NCBI GenBank assembly: GCA_020025295.1
Contig: JAHHSJ010000073.1
Span: forward strand, 1-5,813
Length of the DNA stretch: 5,813 bases
Direction: 5' to 3'
Source: Oscillospiraceae bacterium
GTDB taxonomy: Bacteria; Bacillota; Clostridia; Oscillospirales; Oscillospiraceae
The position numbers and the translations under genes were made by a program. Every line of letters starts with the position of its first letter. The stretch's first letter is position 1. The notes below the pieces were generated by a model. That model had not been told where the DNA came from. It was given only the letters and a program-made list of their open reading frames with translations, and did not search any database. This document shows, piece after piece, positions 5,508 through 5,813 of this stretch.

Positions 5508-5813
5508 TAGTTTTTCCGAATATAAGAATGATTTAGTAAGAATTTACCCATAATTGCGGAAAGTTTATGTATTGCTTATGAAAAAACACCATATCTGAAA
5601 AAGCGATGAAGATGGAATAAAAGTATACAGGACGGAAGCAAACGAAAAATCATCCGGGCGGGCCCGTCTGCACGGGATACAAGACAGATATTTTCAGAGA
5701 TTAGATCAGGAAAATTCCAAAAAATGTATCAATTTCCGAAAATTCTCACTCATATCAAAAGCAAAACAGGTAAAGATATGGTCGAGGAAAGAAATTGCTT
5801 CTTGGGAAGCGGT
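5508..5813. other. AT-rich upstream region, no supported gene
   Basis: About 306 bp, visibly richer in A and T than the genes apart from a GC-rich patch at 5653-5676. At the right edge two opposing frames stay open: minus strand 5813-5706 (35 residues ending LIHFLEFS then TGA), which could be the end of an upstream gene, and plus strand from ATG 5724 (MYQFPKILTHIKSK onward, 30 codons to the edge). Neither has a recognisable motif; the plus frame has only AGGA about 12 nt before its ATG. I cannot choose between them or confirm either. Confidence 0.5.
5645..5676 (-). terminator. Weak GC-rich hairpin upstream of the operon promoter
   Basis: On the minus strand CCCGT (5676-5672) pairs with ACGGG (5667-5663) around a 4-nt loop; a GC-rich stretch follows, then TTTTT at 5649-5645. 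The T-run is 13 nt past the stem, so this is a poor terminator by itself. It could end transcription of a minus-strand gene stopping at 5706, if that gene is real. Confidence 0.2.

Noticed and set aside
5315..5551. 78-codon minus-strand frame with a hydrophobic stretch, overlapping the first aminotransferase start by ATGA
   Set aside because: The hydrophobic part is a translation of the AT-rich promoter (5507-5479), there is no ribosome site before its ATG at 5551, and the composition is not gene-like. Only its last 29 codons lie in the predicted leader and are kept as a finding.
5457..5690. 9-bp direct repeat agacagata at 5457-5465 and 5682-5690
   Set aside because: Short, widely spaced and in AT-rich sequence; expected by chance without further copies.
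1..5813. CRISPR array, insertion sequence, tRNA or rRNA
   Set aside because: No regularly spaced repeats, transposase motifs, terminal inverted repeats with duplications, or tRNA/rRNA-like sequence seen on either strand.

Overview
The window holds a single-strand glycan-biosynthesis operon read right to left (minus strand). It looks like part of a capsule, exopolysaccharide or other surface-polysaccharide locus. The organism is probably a Gram-positive of the class Clostridia, perhaps a gut lineage. That is inferred from strong AAGGAG/GGAGG ribosome sites, use of TTG and GTG starts, moderate-GC genes beside AT-richer spacers, and the style of the sugar transferase. No taxonomic marker is present, so the assignment is soft.

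Layout in the direction of transcription. From 5813 to about 5508 is AT-rich sequence with no gene I can support. A good SigA-type promoter with an extended -10 lies at 5507-5479, followed by a leader of about 154 nt. Then come a DegT/DnrJ/EryC1/StrS-family aminotransferase (5318-4113) and, overlapping it by 4 nt, a phosphoglycosyl transferase of the bacterial sugar transferase family (4116-3421). These two form an 'initiation module' that would make a 4-amino sugar nucleotide and load the first phosphosugar onto undecaprenyl phosphate. A 241-bp spacer (3420-3180) with two hairpins follows. The second module is four tightly packed genes: a WbpE-like aminotransferase (3179-2052), a WbpD-like N-acetyltransferase (2052-1474), a WbpA-like UDP-GlcNAc 6-dehydrogenase (1471-149), and the first 49 codons of a WbpI-like 2-epimerase (148-1, running off the left edge).

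The second module matches the known UDP-2,3-diacetamido-2,3-dideoxy-D-mannuronic acid (UDP-ManNAc3NAcA) route: WbpA oxidises UDP-GlcNAc at C6, WbpB oxidises C3, WbpE transaminates C3, WbpD acetylates the new amine and WbpI epimerises C2. Four of the five enzymes are here, but the WbpB 3-dehydrogenase is not. It may lie beyond the left edge or elsewhere in the genome.

I see no wholly new system. The points most worth checking are the missing WbpB, the hairpin-rich spacer dividing the operon into two modules, and the leader with a small upstream reading frame just before the first gene.
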